From positions 248,001 through 312,000 of the forward strand of contig NZ_WAEM01000003.1 of NCBI RefSeq assembly GCF_008806775.1: a DNA stretch of 64,000 bases. Reading direction: 5' to 3'. This document shows positions 19,301 through 28,717 of the stretch, in pieces; the first letter of the stretch is position 1, and each line of letters starts with the position of its first letter. This DNA is from Flavobacterium luteum. Lineage in GTDB: Bacteria; Bacteroidota; Bacteroidia; Flavobacteriales; Flavobacteriaceae. A model generated the notes under the pieces. That model saw only the letters and a program-made list of their open reading frames with translations. It made no database searches and was not told where the DNA came from. The position numbers were made by a program, and so were the translations under genes.

Positions 19301-22300
19301 TGCTTTAGGTGAGACACAGGTAATAAGTACGCTCGATTTGACCTATTATCCTAAAGAAAGAGGGTCTTATAATAATAATGAATTAGCAAAAGGAACCAAT
19401 CTTTTACCCAATCCGAGTGAAAATTTTGGTGGAATAATGAGAGCCTTAAATTCTACCAATTTCGAACTAGGAAATGTAGAGTACATTCAGTTTTGGATTA
19501 TGGACCCTTACGGGGATGAAAAAGAATCAAATGGGAATTTACCTAATAACAGCACTAATAGAGGTAGAATTTATTTTAATTTAGGTTCTATTTCTGAAGA
19601 TATATTAAAAGACGGTAGGAAACAATTTGAAAACGGTTTGCCCGAGTTAGGAACCAATCAATTAACCTATAATACAGTTTGGGGTAAAGTTCCGGCAACA
19701 CAATCTTTGGTATATGCTTTCGATACTAACGAAGCAAATAGAGCAGTGCAAGACATAGGTTTAGATGGGTTATCAGATACTGATGAAGGAAATATATATA
19801 CTAATTTTGCTAGCTTACCCGATCCAGCCGCCGATAATTATGAGTTTTTCTTAAGTGCTCAAGGAAGTGTTTTAGAGCGCTACAAGAGTTATAATGGCAC
19901 TCAAAGTAATTCACCAGTAAATATTTCAGACAATAATAGAGGAAGCAATACACTCCCTGATATAGAGGACATAAATAGAGACAATACCATGGATGGGTAT
20001 AACGCCTATTATGAATATAGTATTGAAATTAAACCAGGGATTACCGTTGAAAACACGAAATTCGTTACTAATATTTTACCTGTTGAAGCTCCAATTCCGG
20101 GTTCGTCTTTTGGAGAGACTACTAAAGCAAGGTGGATTCAGTTTAAAATTCCAGTTACTCAATTTGAAAATAAAATAGGTCCTATAGCCGATTTTAGATC
20201 TATTCGTTTTATGAGAATTTTCATGACCGGATTTGAAGATGATATTACGGTTCGTTTTGGAGCACTTGACCTAGTTAGAGGAGAATGGAGAAGGTATTTA
20301 AACACATTAGATCCATTAGAAGTTAAAGAAGAAAATGATAAAGATAAAACCGATTTTGATGTTCAATCGGTAAACATTCAAGAAAACGGAGCACGTGAAC
20401 CCGTAAAATATGTTTCCCCTCCAGGAGTAGTTCGAGAACAATTATATAATAACAATACGGTCATCAATCAAAATGAGCAATCTCTAGCTTTAAGAGCCTC
20501 AGGTACAGGTTTAGAACCTGGCGATTCTAGAGCGGTTTTTAAAAACGTAAGTGTAGACATGCGTCAATTTAAGAAACTTAAAATGTTCTTGCATGCCGAA
20601 GCGCTTCTAGGCGATACCACTCCGCTTCAAGATAACGAGATGATTGGTTTTATTCGTTTTGGCAACGATTTTACTGATAATTTCTATCAGATTGAAGTTC
20701 CTTTACAAGTAACTGAACCTGGATCTTCTGCTCCAGAGTCAATTTGGCCTGAAGGAAATGAAATCGATTTGCCTTTAGATTTACTGACAGAATTAAAAAT
20801 TCAATTAAGGGAATTACCCCCACTGGGACCAAATGAGATTTTCTTTAAAGACGGCCCCAATAAATTAAAAATTGGGGTAAAAGGAAACCCTAATTTTGGA
20901 TTAATTCGAACCTTAATGGTTGGTGTTAAAAACAATACTAGAGGCGGTAAAAATCCAGAAGGAATAGATTTGATAGAAAGAGAAATAAAAGGAGAAGTAT
21001 GGTTTAACGAACTGCGCTTGGCCGAAATGGATAACAAAGGAGGAATGGCAGCACTATTAAATATAGATACCAATATTGCCGATTTTGCCACCATTTCTGC
21101 TACAGGTAAATTAAGTACTATTGGTTTTGGAGCATTAGAACAAGGACCAAACGAGAGAAGTAGGGAAGCCATTCAACAATACAATATTGTAACTAATTTT
21201 AGTTTAGGTAAATTATTGCCTAAAAAATGGGGAATTAATCTTCCGTTTAATTATGCTATTGGAGAACAAACCATTACACCGCAATATGATCCTTTTAATC
21301 AAGATATTAAACTGAAACAATTGTTGGATGTAACTACAGATCAAGCCGAAAAAGACAATATTGAAAACAGAGCGATAGATTATACAAAACTTAAAAGCAT
21401 CAATTTTATTGGAGTAAGAAAAGAAAGAGGGCCGGAACAAAAACAACATATTTACGACCCTGAAAACCTTACGTTATCACATTCTTATAATGAAACTGTT
21501 CGTCATAATTTTGAGATAGAGAGTTTTATAGATCAACAAGTAAATAGTACCGTAGATTATACTTTTGCTTTTCAATCTAAACCAGTAGAGCCTTTTAAGA
21601 AAACCAAATTCATGAAAAAAAGTGAGTATTGGAAATTGTTGAGTGATTTTAATTTTAATTATTTGCCAACAAATATTTCTTTTAGTAGCAATATCATACG
21701 TCAGTACAACAAACAACAGTTTAGGCAAGTTGAAGTAGAAGGTATCGCATTAGATCCTTTATACAGAAGAAACTTTTTATTTAATTATCAATACGGATTC
21801 AATTATAATTTAGCAAAATCGTTGCGATTAAATTATACCGCTTCATCAAGTAATATTGTAAGAAATTATTTAGATGAGAATAACAATCCCATAAATACAG
21901 TGAATCTTTGGACCGATTATTGGAATACGGGAGATCCTAATTTGCATACACAACAATTAGTAGTAAATTATGATTTGCCAATCAATAAAATTCCAGCATT
22001 GAGTTTTATAAAATCAACTTATTCTTATACGGGTGATTATAGTTGGCAACGTGCTTCAATAGCACTTTCTGAATTAGAAATAGAAAATGAATTCGGAGTT
22101 GTTACCAAATACAATTTAGGAAACACCATACAAAATGCAGGTTCGCATCGATTGAATACAGCTTTTAATATGGATTCCTTTTATAAATATATCGGATTAA
22201 CCAAAAAGACTAAAAAAGCTACACCAAGAGCAGCTGCTCCTCCTAAACCGGGTGAAAAAATTGTAAGCAAACCACCTGTTCAAATTAGTTCTAAAGGAAA

Positions 22301-23777
22301 TGTGTTTTTAGATGGACTAATTGGTATTTTAACAAGTGTAAAAAATGTTCAGGTAAATTATACCGAAAACAGAGGCACAACTTTACCAGGATTTATTCCA
22401 GGTTTAGGCTTTTTCGGTTCTACAAAACCTTCTCTTGGATTTGTTTTTGGAGGTCAAGATGACATCTTAGATTTAAACGGTATTCGTTATGAAGCCGCAA
22501 GAAATGGTTGGTTGACCAACTATCCCGATTTCAACCAGAATTTCACTCAAATTACCAGTAAAACATTAAACTTTACTGCCAATGTTGATTTGTTTCCCGA
22601 CTTAAAAATTGATTTATTAGCTGATAGAACTTATGTAGATAATTTTTCTGAACAATACGATGTAACTAGCGGGCAATACAATTCGAGATCACCCTATAGT
22701 TTTGGTAATTTCTCAATCTCTACGGTATTAATAAAAACCGCTTTTAGCAAAAGTGATGAAAATTTTTCAGCAGCTTTTGAAGATTTAAAAACAAATCGAT
22801 TGGTTGTTGCCGATCGATTGGCTCAAAATTTTTATGGAGAAAACATAGAGCGTTACGACCCTAGTTTACTTCCGCCTGAAGATATTTTAGCTCCGCCAGA
22901 TGATTTGAGAAATCCAAATAATCCAGAAAGAAAAGTAATTATTTCAAACAACGGTTTCCCAAAAGGATTCGGAAAAAACAATCAAGCCGTTTTATTGCCT
23001 TCGTTTTTAGCAGCCTATTCGGGGAAAGATGCATCAGGAGTTTCTTTAGATGCCTTTAGAAATATTCCTATTCCTAACTGGAATATAAAATATAGTGGTT
23101 TGATGCGTTATAAATTTTTTAAAGATAAATTCAAGCGTTTTTCTATACAAAACAGTTACAAAGCTTCCTATACTGTTAATGCGTTTCGTTCTAATTTCGA
23201 ATACGACAAAGCACCATCGGGCTTCAAAACTGACGGAACTTTAAATACCGATTCTGGAGGAAATTTATTTAATAAAACATTGATAGCAAACATCAACTTA
23301 GTAGAGCAATTTAATCCGCTAGTTCGATTGGATTTTGAAATGAAAAACTCTGTAAAAATTCTTGCTGAGGTGAAAAAGGATCGAGCCTTATCGATGAGTT
23401 TCGATAACAACCTGCTTACTGAAACAAAAGGTCTTGAATACATTATAGGATTAGGATATCGAATTAAAGATGTGATTTTTTCTTCTCGATTGGCAGATAA
23501 CCCTACAGGAATAATAAAAAGCGATATTAACATCAAAACTGATATTTCCTATAGAAACAGTCAAACGATTGTTCGATATTTAGATTTTAATAACAATTTA
23601 CTTTCGGGAGGACAAAACATTTGGTCAGCACGACTAACGGCTGATTATTCATTTAGTAAAAACTTAACAGCAATCTTTTATTATGATCATTCATTCTCTA
23701 AAGCTGTAATATCTACTTCGTTCCCAATTACAAACATTAGAGGAGGGTTTACAATAAGATATAATTTTGGGAATTAA
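16386..23777 (+). CDS. sprA: SprA, type IX secretion translocon / gliding motility protein
   Basis: A giant outer-membrane beta-barrel of 2463 residues that forms the T9SS protein-conducting channel; the F. johnsoniae homolog is about 2400 residues. The signal peptide ends near DANAQ. Typical SprA stretches include YYVNSSFFESIFGSNTIDV, the repeated FDFAQRISMSLTGKVGTRL, VDDFEGSQTTIDLRSPQSW and a C-terminal strand ending in FGN. Translation starts from TTG at 16386, three bases after the ruvA stop. No in-frame ATG exists before the signal peptide, so the start depends on this rare codon and possibly on coupling to ruvA. It exports the amylase and the repeat protein described in this window, among others. 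Confidence 0.96.
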   Translation: MKTYYLKKIFFISRISVCALFLAIGIDANAQETEPVQDTIKGYTKGGLELKNPPSIIEAYTYDPVTDRYIYTNSVDGFNINYPIILTPKEYEQLVLRESMRNYFKKKSDAIDGKKEGSEEAKKDLLPRYYVNSSFFESIFGSNTIDVKPTGSVEVDLGFRHSKQDNPAFSPRNRSTTNFDFAQRISMSLTGKVGTRLSVNANYDTQSTFAFQNLIKLEYSPTEDDIIQKIEVGNVSLPLNSSLIRGAQSLFGVKAQLQFGKTTVTGIFSEQKSQTKTVTAQGGGTIQEFDLFGLDYDADRHFFLSQYFRNKYDSSLKNYPFIDSRVQITRMEVWITNRQNRVSTNNNNLRNIIALQDLGEAELTGTSKENVVAIDLTDPIFIPKSFFIKSIDSPVDNGNNQYDPGLIANGEGLLNPNIRDIATSNAGFKNIPIEGQDYSKLENARKLTSNEYTFNSQLGYISLQQRLANDEVLAVAYQYTIGQDVFQVGEFGNDGVDATQAGAIDPTTGEPATITSQTLVLKMLKSNLTNVEKPIWNIMMKNIYQIPGAYQLEQQDFKFNILYSDPSPINYITPVPGTNFPVPEPSKPEDKVAETPLLKVFNLDKLNFNNDPQAGGDGFFDFIQGLTVDRENGRIIFTTVEPFGKLLFDKLRTSPTEDYNEPKDLTTTFNANQKKYVYRNLYRKTQSLALEDGDKNKFQLRGRFKSSGGDGIPIGAFNVPQGSVVVTAGGRVLQEGIDYSVNYQAGRVQILDPALKASNTPIQVSVENNSVFGQQTRRFFGVNVEHKFTQNFTLGASFLKMTERPLTQKSSFGQESVNNTIFGANTNFSTEVPFFTRMINKLPNIDTDVPSNLSVRSEVAFLKPDSPKGDRFEGESTIYVDDFEGSQTTIDLRSPQSWSLSSVPVKDAESTYKDFGADLNDIKYGDKRAKLNWYSIDPIFYQQRPTGVSIDDLSLNKTRRIFSRELLPVTDIALGETQVISTLDLTYYPKERGSYNNNELAKGTNLLPNPSENFGGIMRALNSTNFELGNVEYIQFWIMDPYGDEKESNGNLPNNSTNRGRIYFNLGSISEDILKDGRKQFENGLPELGTNQLTYNTVWGKVPATQSLVYAFDTNEANRAVQDIGLDGLSDTDEGNIYTNFASLPDPAADNYEFFLSAQGSVLERYKSYNGTQSNSPVNISDNNRGSNTLPDIEDINRDNTMDGYNAYYEYSIEIKPGITVENTKFVTNILPVEAPIPGSSFGETTKARWIQFKIPVTQFENKIGPIADFRSIRFMRIFMTGFEDDITVRFGALDLVRGEWRRYLNTLDPLEVKEENDKDKTDFDVQSVNIQENGAREPVKYVSPPGVVREQLYNNNTVINQNEQSLALRASGTGLEPGDSRAVFKNVSVDMRQFKKLKMFLHAEALLGDTTPLQDNEMIGFIRFGNDFTDNFYQIEVPLQVTEPGSSAPESIWPEGNEIDLPLDLLTELKIQLRELPPLGPNEIFFKDGPNKLKIGVKGNPNFGLIRTLMVGVKNNTRGGKNPEGIDLIEREIKGEVWFNELRLAEMDNKGGMAALLNIDTNIADFATISATGKLSTIGFGALEQGPNERSREAIQQYNIVTNFSLGKLLPKKWGINLPFNYAIGEQTITPQYDPFNQDIKLKQLLDVTTDQAEKDNIENRAIDYTKLKSINFIGVRKERGPEQKQHIYDPENLTLSHSYNETVRHNFEIESFIDQQVNSTVDYTFAFQSKPVEPFKKTKFMKKSEYWKLLSDFNFNYLPTNISFSSNIIRQYNKQQFRQVEVEGIALDPLYRRNFLFNYQYGFNYNLAKSLRLNYTASSSNIVRNYLDENNNPINTVNLWTDYWNTGDPNLHTQQLVVNYDLPINKIPALSFIKSTYSYTGDYSWQRASIALSELEIENEFGVVTKYNLGNTIQNAGSHRLNTAFNMDSFYKYIGLTKKTKKATPRAAAPPKPGEKIVSKPPVQISSKGNVFLDGLIGILTSVKNVQVNYTENRGTTLPGFIPGLGFFGSTKPSLGFVFGGQDDILDLNGIRYEAARNGWLTNYPDFNQNFTQITSKTLNFTANVDLFPDLKIDLLADRTYVDNFSEQYDVTSGQYNSRSPYSFGNFSISTVLIKTAFSKSDENFSAAFEDLKTNRLVVADRLAQNFYGENIERYDPSLLPPEDILAPPDDLRNPNNPERKVIISNNGFPKGFGKNNQAVLLPSFLAAYSGKDASGVSLDAFRNIPIPNWNIKYSGLMRYKFFKDKFKRFSIQNSYKASYTVNAFRSNFEYDKAPSGFKTDGTLNTDSGGNLFNKTLIANINLVEQFNPLVRLDFEMKNSVKILAEVKKDRALSMSFDNNLLTETKGLEYIIGLGYRIKDVIFSSRLADNPTGIIKSDINIKTDISYRNSQTIVRYLDFNNNLLSGGQNIWSARLTADYSFSKNLTAIFYYDHSFSKAVISTSFPITNIRGGFTIRYNFGN

Positions 23778-23813
23778 AAAAGAATAGAGCTGTAATTTTT
23801 GTGGACTAATAAT

Positions 23814-23821
23814 TACATTTG
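23814..23821 (+). promoter_or_regulatory. -7 element TACATTTG before gcvH
   Basis: An exact TAnnTTTG match 36 bases before the gcvH start. The nearest TTG upstream is at too short a distance (12 bases), so only the -7 box is supported. Confidence 0.45.
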
Positions 23822-23857
23822 CCAAAATAAACAAGACCAACTAAAAATAATAATACA

Positions 23858-24238
23858 ATGAATATACCACTAAATTTAAAGTACACTAAAGACCACGAAT
23901 GGGTAATTCTTGACGGAGAAATTGCAACAATCGGAATTACAGATTTTGCGCAAAAGGAATTAGGCGATATTGTTTATGTTGAAGTTGAAACACTCGATCA
24001 AACATTACAAAAAGACGAGGTTTTCGGAACGGTTGAAGCAGTTAAAACCGTATCTGATTTGTTTTTACCACTAGCTGGAGAAATTATTGCTTTTAACGAT
24101 TCATTAGAAAGTAGCCCAGAAGACGTAAATTCTGACCCTTATGGTAAAGGATGGATGATTAAAGTGAAAGTGGCAAACGTTTCAGATTATGACCAATTAC
24201 TTTCAAGTGAAGAGTATGCAAAACTTATTGGTGCGTAA
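23858..24238 (+). CDS. gcvH: glycine cleavage system H protein
   Basis: Lipoyl carrier protein of 126 residues that shuttles the aminomethyl group between the P, T and L proteins of the glycine cleavage complex. The lipoylation motif is [13 protein letters not shown] with Lys63. [13 protein letters not shown] at the start and [14 protein letters not shown] near the end are family signatures. The next gene overlaps its 3' end. Confidence 0.97.
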   Translation: MNIPLNLKYTKDHEWVILDGEIATIGITDFAQKELGDIVYVEVETLDQTLQKDEVFGTVEAVKTVSDLFLPLAGEIIAFNDSLESSPEDVNSDPYGKGWMIKVKVANVSDYDQLLSSEEYAKLIGA

Positions 24239-24629
24239 GTATTTTTATTTGTGGTTGGCTGAATTTTGGACGGTTCTTATTGCTTTTCTTTGTTTAACCA
24301 GTTTTAAAAAACTACCAAGTATTGGAGTTAAATCGGCAGATAAATATGTGCATTTTACCTTTTATTTTGTTTTTACCATACTTTGGTTTTTGTATTTTAA
24401 TAATAAGAAATTAAATAGTAACGATTCGTCAAAAGCATTAGTTACAAAAGTATTTTTTGTTGCTGTTCTTTATGGGATTGGAATTGAAATTGCCCAAAGT
24501 CTGTTTACAACCACTAGAAAAGGCGATGTGTTAGACGTAATTGCAAACACTTCAGGAGGATTAATTGCTGTTTTTTTGGTAGTAGTATGGAGTCGTTTTT
24601 ATAAAAAGAAGGACAATCAAATTAAATAA
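24216..24629 (+). CDS. VanZ-family membrane protein
   Basis: A small integral membrane protein with about four hydrophobic segments. [21 protein letters not shown] and [28 protein letters not shown] match the VanZ-like (DUF/VanZ) family signature. The family's function is poorly defined. The frame opens at 24189 inside gcvH. ATG at 24216 (137 residues), TTG at 24228 and GTG at 24231 are all possible starts; conserved similarity begins around the last two, so the exact start is uncertain. It is probably translated from the gcvH transcript. Confidence 0.85.
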   Translation: MQNLLVRKYFYLWLAEFWTVLIAFLCLTSFKKLPSIGVKSADKYVHFTFYFVFTILWFLYFNNKKLNSNDSSKALVTKVFFVAVLYGIGIEIAQSLFTTTRKGDVLDVIANTSGGLIAVFLVVVWSRFYKKKDNQIK

Positions 24630-24640
24630 ACATAAAATAT

Positions 24641-24670
24641 TTCCCGCTTAGGTGGGATTTTTTTATTTTT
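24641..24670 (+). terminator. terminator after the VanZ gene
   Basis: TTCCCGC and GTGGGAT pair (with one G-T pair) around TTAG, followed by a T-rich run of eight T with one A. It closes the gcvH-VanZ unit. Confidence 0.75.
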
Positions 24671-24863
24671 ATACCATTAACATAGCATTCAATCTCGATT
24701 TGGCTAATAGAAAACAAATTTAATGCCTTTGATTGATAAGGGATTATCTAAATAATTATCTTAGTATTGCAATATGAAATCGTAATTATAAAGCCGTTTG
24801 CGTAAGCTAACACAATAAAAAAAGTGATGCCATATTTGACCCCTAAAATCAATTTTTAAATAT

Positions 24864-26981
24864 ATGAATAAATATTTTTCAATTTTTCTTTTTCTGGGGT
24901 ATTCGACTTTTTCGAATGCTCAAGTAACTACTAAAAACGCAGAGCAGTTCCCTGTTTTTTCAAGTTGCGAAAACCAATACAATAAAGACTTAGAAACGTG
25001 TTTTTATACTCAAGTTCAGGACTTTATTTTTAATAATTTCAAAGTTCCTGAGAATTTATCTAAAAGTAATTTTAAAGGAAATGTTATTGTTCTTTTTGAA
25101 GTAGATGAGAACGGTAAATTTAATGTGCAATATGTAGATGCTGTTGATAATGAGTTGGTTAAAGAATCTAAAAGAGTTTTCAAACAGTTTCCTCAAATTG
25201 GCCCACCCACTTTTAACGGAACCCCTACGTATTCTAAATATTCAATAAAAATTGCCATTCCGCCAAGAAGCCAAGCAGAGATTGCCGCTGAAGCTGATTC
25301 CTTGAAAATACTAAATTCTAAAAATTTTTACAAAAACAGAGACAAAGAGTTAATAGAGTATGATAGTATAGTGTATCATAAGTTTAAGAATCCGAAGTTC
25401 GAAAGTCATTTAAACATTCCTTTTTCACACAGTTATTATGCCCAGTTTGATGCGGCATTAAATCAGTTGGGAGCCAATAATCATACAAGTTCTAAACCAT
25501 TTACCTATGCTGAGGTTTCTAAATATTACAATCTAAAAGAAGTTAATGCCAAGTTGTTAAAAAAGAAATCAGGATGGTGGGGCAGAAAAATATGGAACGA
25601 AAACACAGTCGAAATTCAAGGAGAAGGGTATTGGTTTACAATGAATCCTATTTTCGATTTACAAACAGGAATTAGCAACCCAAGTATTTCCAAAAGCACG
25701 TATGTAAATACCAGAGGATTGCAAATACAAGGCGGTTTAGGAGAACAATTGAACTTTACGACTACGATTTATGAGAGTCAAGGGCGTTTCGCCGATTATT
25801 TTAATGACTATGCTAGGTCAATAAAGCCTAGCGGAGGAAATCCTGCCGTTATTCCTGGAATAGGTATCGCAAAATCATTTAAAGCAGATTCTTTCGATAT
25901 GCCTTTGGCAGAAGCCAATTTAATCTATACGCCAAACAAATTTATTAATTTGCAATTGGGCTATGGTAGGAATTTTATTGGCGATGGCTATCGTTCCTTA
26001 ATTACAACTGACGGAGTAAGTCCTCTACCTTTTTTTAAAATCAACACGACTTTCTGGAAAATAAAATACACCAATACTTATATGTTCCTTAAAGATATAC
26101 GAACAGAAGCAACGGTAGATAAGACCTATACCTCAAAATATATGGCCAATCATTATTTGAGTTGGAATGCTACTAAAAGATGGAATATTGGTTTTTTTGA
26201 ATCGGTTGTTTGGGCAAATGTCAACAATAGAGGTTTTGATGCAAGCTTTATAAATCCAATTATTTTTTATCGCTCAGTCGAATTTGCTTCGTCTAATAGA
26301 ACAGGAAATGCCCTTTTAGGATTAACGTCTAAATACAAGTTTAACAATCAAATAAATGGTTACGTACAATTTTTAGTTGATGAATTTTCGTTGAGTGATA
26401 TTAAAGCTAGAAATCAAAGTTGGAAAAACAAGTTTGGTTACCAACTAGGAGTTAAATATTTCAATGCTTTTAATGTCGAAAATTTATTGCTGCAATTAGA
26501 ATGGAATCATGTGAGGCCCTATGTTTACTCGCATAGTGACCCATTAACAAATTATGCCCACAGCAATCAAAGCTTGGGGCATCAATGGGGAGGAAATTTT
26601 AAAGAATTTATTTTTGTTGCCCGTTATCACAAAGGACGGTATTTCGCTGATGCAAAAATTACTTCTGGAACGCGTGGTTTGGATTTTAATACTACTGAGG
26701 ATTCTTATAATTATGGGGGAGACATTTATAAAGACTATGAGGAAAATAGATTTAGTGATACTAATGTAAAAGTGGGTCAAGGAAATAAAACGGATATCTT
26801 TATTGCCGATATTCAAGGCGGTTATTTAATAAATCCTCAAACCAACTTAAAGCTTTTCGGAAGTTTTATATTCAGGAATTTTAATCCTAATCAAGAAACC
26901 GCAACTGCATTTAAAAACGATACCACTTGGTTTTCGCTAGGTTTACGAAGTGATATCTTTAATTGGTATTTTGATTATTAA
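24864..26981 (+). CDS. remB: gliding motility protein RemB-like
   Basis: A 705-residue envelope protein with a signal peptide (to SNAQ, residue 19). A TonB-C-like domain at residues about 30-130 (KGNVIVLFEVDENGKFNVQYVDAV) is followed by a long beta-strand-rich domain resembling capsule-assembly/Wzi barrels (NLQLGYGRNFIGDGYRSL). In F. johnsoniae remB lies a few genes downstream of sprA, and this order (sprA, gcvH, VanZ, this gene) matches from memory. RemB contributes to gliding. Identity therefore rests on both architecture and synteny. The 234 bases before it hold the VanZ terminator and otherwise no clear feature. Confidence 0.8.
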   Translation: MNKYFSIFLFLGYSTFSNAQVTTKNAEQFPVFSSCENQYNKDLETCFYTQVQDFIFNNFKVPENLSKSNFKGNVIVLFEVDENGKFNVQYVDAVDNELVKESKRVFKQFPQIGPPTFNGTPTYSKYSIKIAIPPRSQAEIAAEADSLKILNSKNFYKNRDKELIEYDSIVYHKFKNPKFESHLNIPFSHSYYAQFDAALNQLGANNHTSSKPFTYAEVSKYYNLKEVNAKLLKKKSGWWGRKIWNENTVEIQGEGYWFTMNPIFDLQTGISNPSISKSTYVNTRGLQIQGGLGEQLNFTTTIYESQGRFADYFNDYARSIKPSGGNPAVIPGIGIAKSFKADSFDMPLAEANLIYTPNKFINLQLGYGRNFIGDGYRSLITTDGVSPLPFFKINTTFWKIKYTNTYMFLKDIRTEATVDKTYTSKYMANHYLSWNATKRWNIGFFESVVWANVNNRGFDASFINPIIFYRSVEFASSNRTGNALLGLTSKYKFNNQINGYVQFLVDEFSLSDIKARNQSWKNKFGYQLGVKYFNAFNVENLLLQLEWNHVRPYVYSHSDPLTNYAHSNQSLGHQWGGNFKEFIFVARYHKGRYFADAKITSGTRGLDFNTTEDSYNYGGDIYKDYEENRFSDTNVKVGQGNKTDIFIADIQGGYLINPQTNLKLFGSFIFRNFNPNQETATAFKNDTTWFSLGLRSDIFNWYFDY

Positions 26982-27106
26982 ATTTTATTTCTAGCTTACA
27001 AATGATAATTCATCTTGCTCAAAAATTTAATTTTTAACATGGTTGATTTAGTATTAATCTACTCAAAGATAAATTTTCTATTAGAAATTTTTTATGAATT
27101 GTTTTT

Positions 27107-27137
27107 TTGCTAAATCATTAACTATAAATTACCTTTG
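27107..27137 (+). promoter_or_regulatory. promoter of the oxidase assembly operon
   Basis: TTG at 27107-27109, 20 bases, then TACCTTTG at 27130-27137 form a full Bacteroidota promoter. It ends 33 bases before the heme O synthase start. Confidence 0.75.
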
Positions 27138-27170
27138 CGCCACCCGAAGCAACGGGATTGAAAACTGAAA

Positions 27171-28085
27171 ATGAAAACCGCATTGATTGTAAGTACCGAC
27201 TCCTTTTCTTTTAAATCTATTTACACTGATTTCAAAGCCATCACAAAAGCAGGTTTAGCTGTAAGTGTAGTTTTTTCATCGTTGGCAGGATACATACTTG
27301 GGGTTTACAACATTCATACCATCGATTGGTTTGTTTTATTGAAATTAGCTGTTGGCGGGTACTGTATGGTAGGCGCTTCAAATGCCTTCAATCAGGTTAT
27401 AGAAAAAGATCTTGACTCATTAATGGACAGAACCAAAAACCGTCCAGTTGCCTCAGGAAGAATGACTCCTAATACGGCATTGATAATTGCCAGTTTGTTA
27501 ACTGTTTTAGGAATTGTATTGTTGTATACCATCAATGCCAAGTCGGCCATGTTTGGTGCCATATCTATATTTATATACACAAGTGTTTACACACCGTTAA
27601 AAACGGTTACGCCTTTAGCTGTTTTTGTTGGAGCCATTCCAGGAGCCATACCCTTTATGTTGGGTTGGGTTGCAGCTACAGGGAATTTTGGAATAGAAGC
27701 AGGAACTTTATTTCTTATTCAGTTTTTTTGGCAATTTCCTCACTTTTGGGCTATAGGGTGGTTTTTGTTTGACGATTATGAAAAAGCTGGTTTTTTTTTG
27801 TTGCCATCGGGTAAAAAAGACAAATCGACCGCTTTACAAACCATCTTATATACTGTTTGGTTGCTAATTGCATCGCTTTTGCCAATGTTGGGTTTTACAG
27901 GAAGTTTATACATTTCTACTTACGCTGCTATTGCCTTACTTTTTTTAGGATTATGGATGTTGTTTTATGCCGTACGATTGTATCAATTAAGAACAACTAA
28001 AGCAGCAAGAACCTTAATGTTAGTAAGTGTTTCTTATATTACATTGCTACAAATAGTTTACATTTTAGATAAATTTTTACGATAA
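27171..28085 (+). CDS. ctaB: heme O synthase (protoheme IX farnesyltransferase)
   Basis: Inner-membrane UbiA-family prenyltransferase that attaches farnesyl to heme B to make heme O for terminal oxidases. It has 304 residues and about nine hydrophobic segments. The Asp-rich motif NAFNQVIEKDLDSLMDRTKN and the second motif region FLFDDYEKAGFFLLPS bind prenyl diphosphate and magnesium. The first 20 residues are hydrophilic. It is the first gene of the oxidase cluster and its stop overlaps the start of the next gene by one base. Confidence 0.95.
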   Translation: MKTALIVSTDSFSFKSIYTDFKAITKAGLAVSVVFSSLAGYILGVYNIHTIDWFVLLKLAVGGYCMVGASNAFNQVIEKDLDSLMDRTKNRPVASGRMTPNTALIIASLLTVLGIVLLYTINAKSAMFGAISIFIYTSVYTPLKTVTPLAVFVGAIPGAIPFMLGWVAATGNFGIEAGTLFLIQFFWQFPHFWAIGWFLFDDYEKAGFFLLPSGKKDKSTALQTILYTVWLLIASLLPMLGFTGSLYISTYAAIALLFLGLWMLFYAVRLYQLRTTKAARTLMLVSVSYITLLQIVYILDKFLR

Positions 28086-28675
28086 TGATAGATACGATGA
28101 TGACACCTGAAGAACACAAATTAAGAACAGAACGATCTTACAAACTACTTTTATTAGTAGCGATGGTAAGTATGACCATGATGTTTGCCGGATTAACAAG
28201 TGCTTTTGTGGTAAGCAAATCTAGACTCGATTGGTTGAAAAATTTTCAAATGCCACCCGCATTTTTCTTTAGTACAGCAGTAATTATTGGTTGTAGTATT
28301 ACCTTTCATTTGGCTAAAAAAGCAATACAAAAAGACAATCGAAATGCAACAACTTCATTTCTTTTACTTACTTTAGCACTCGGAATTTTGTTCGTACTGT
28401 TACAGTTTATGGGCTTTGGACAAATTGTGGCACAAGGCTATTATTTTACAGGGACAGCAAGTAACATTACAACAACTTTTCTTTATGTGGTTACGGTAGT
28501 GCATTTAGCGCACCTTGCTGGAGGATTAATTTCGCTTTTAATTATAATTTATAATCATTTTAAACAAAAATACAATTCAACTCAAACCCTTGGAATAGAA
28601 CTAGGTACAATGTATTGGCATTTCTTAGATTTACTGTGGGTTTATTTGTTTTTATTTTTATATTTCTTTAAATAA
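28085..28675 (+). CDS. heme-copper oxidase subunit III (first copy)
   Basis: A 196-residue membrane protein with five hydrophobic segments. The family motif near the end, GTMYWHFLDLLWVYLFLFLYF, is the usual subunit III C-terminal helix. VVTVVHLAHLAGGLISL also fits. Subunit III supports proton pumping and stability of subunit I, which is not in this window. It overlaps ctaB by one base, so the two are translationally coupled. ATG at 28085 is assigned; a second ATG follows at codon 4. Confidence 0.92.
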   Translation: MIDTMMTPEEHKLRTERSYKLLLLVAMVSMTMMFAGLTSAFVVSKSRLDWLKNFQMPPAFFFSTAVIIGCSITFHLAKKAIQKDNRNATTSFLLLTLALGILFVLLQFMGFGQIVAQGYYFTGTASNITTTFLYVVTVVHLAHLAGGLISLLIIIYNHFKQKYNSTQTLGIELGTMYWHFLDLLWVYLFLFLYFFK

Positions 28676-28685
28676 GAAAAAAATG

Positions 28686-28693
28686 TAAATTTG
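28686..28693 (+). promoter_or_regulatory. possible internal -7 element TAAATTTG
   Basis: An exact TAnnTTTG match 24 bases before the second subunit III gene, without a -33 partner. It may give extra transcription inside the operon. Confidence 0.3.
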
Positions 28694-28717
28694 GGAACTT
28701 TTTAACGAATAACTTTT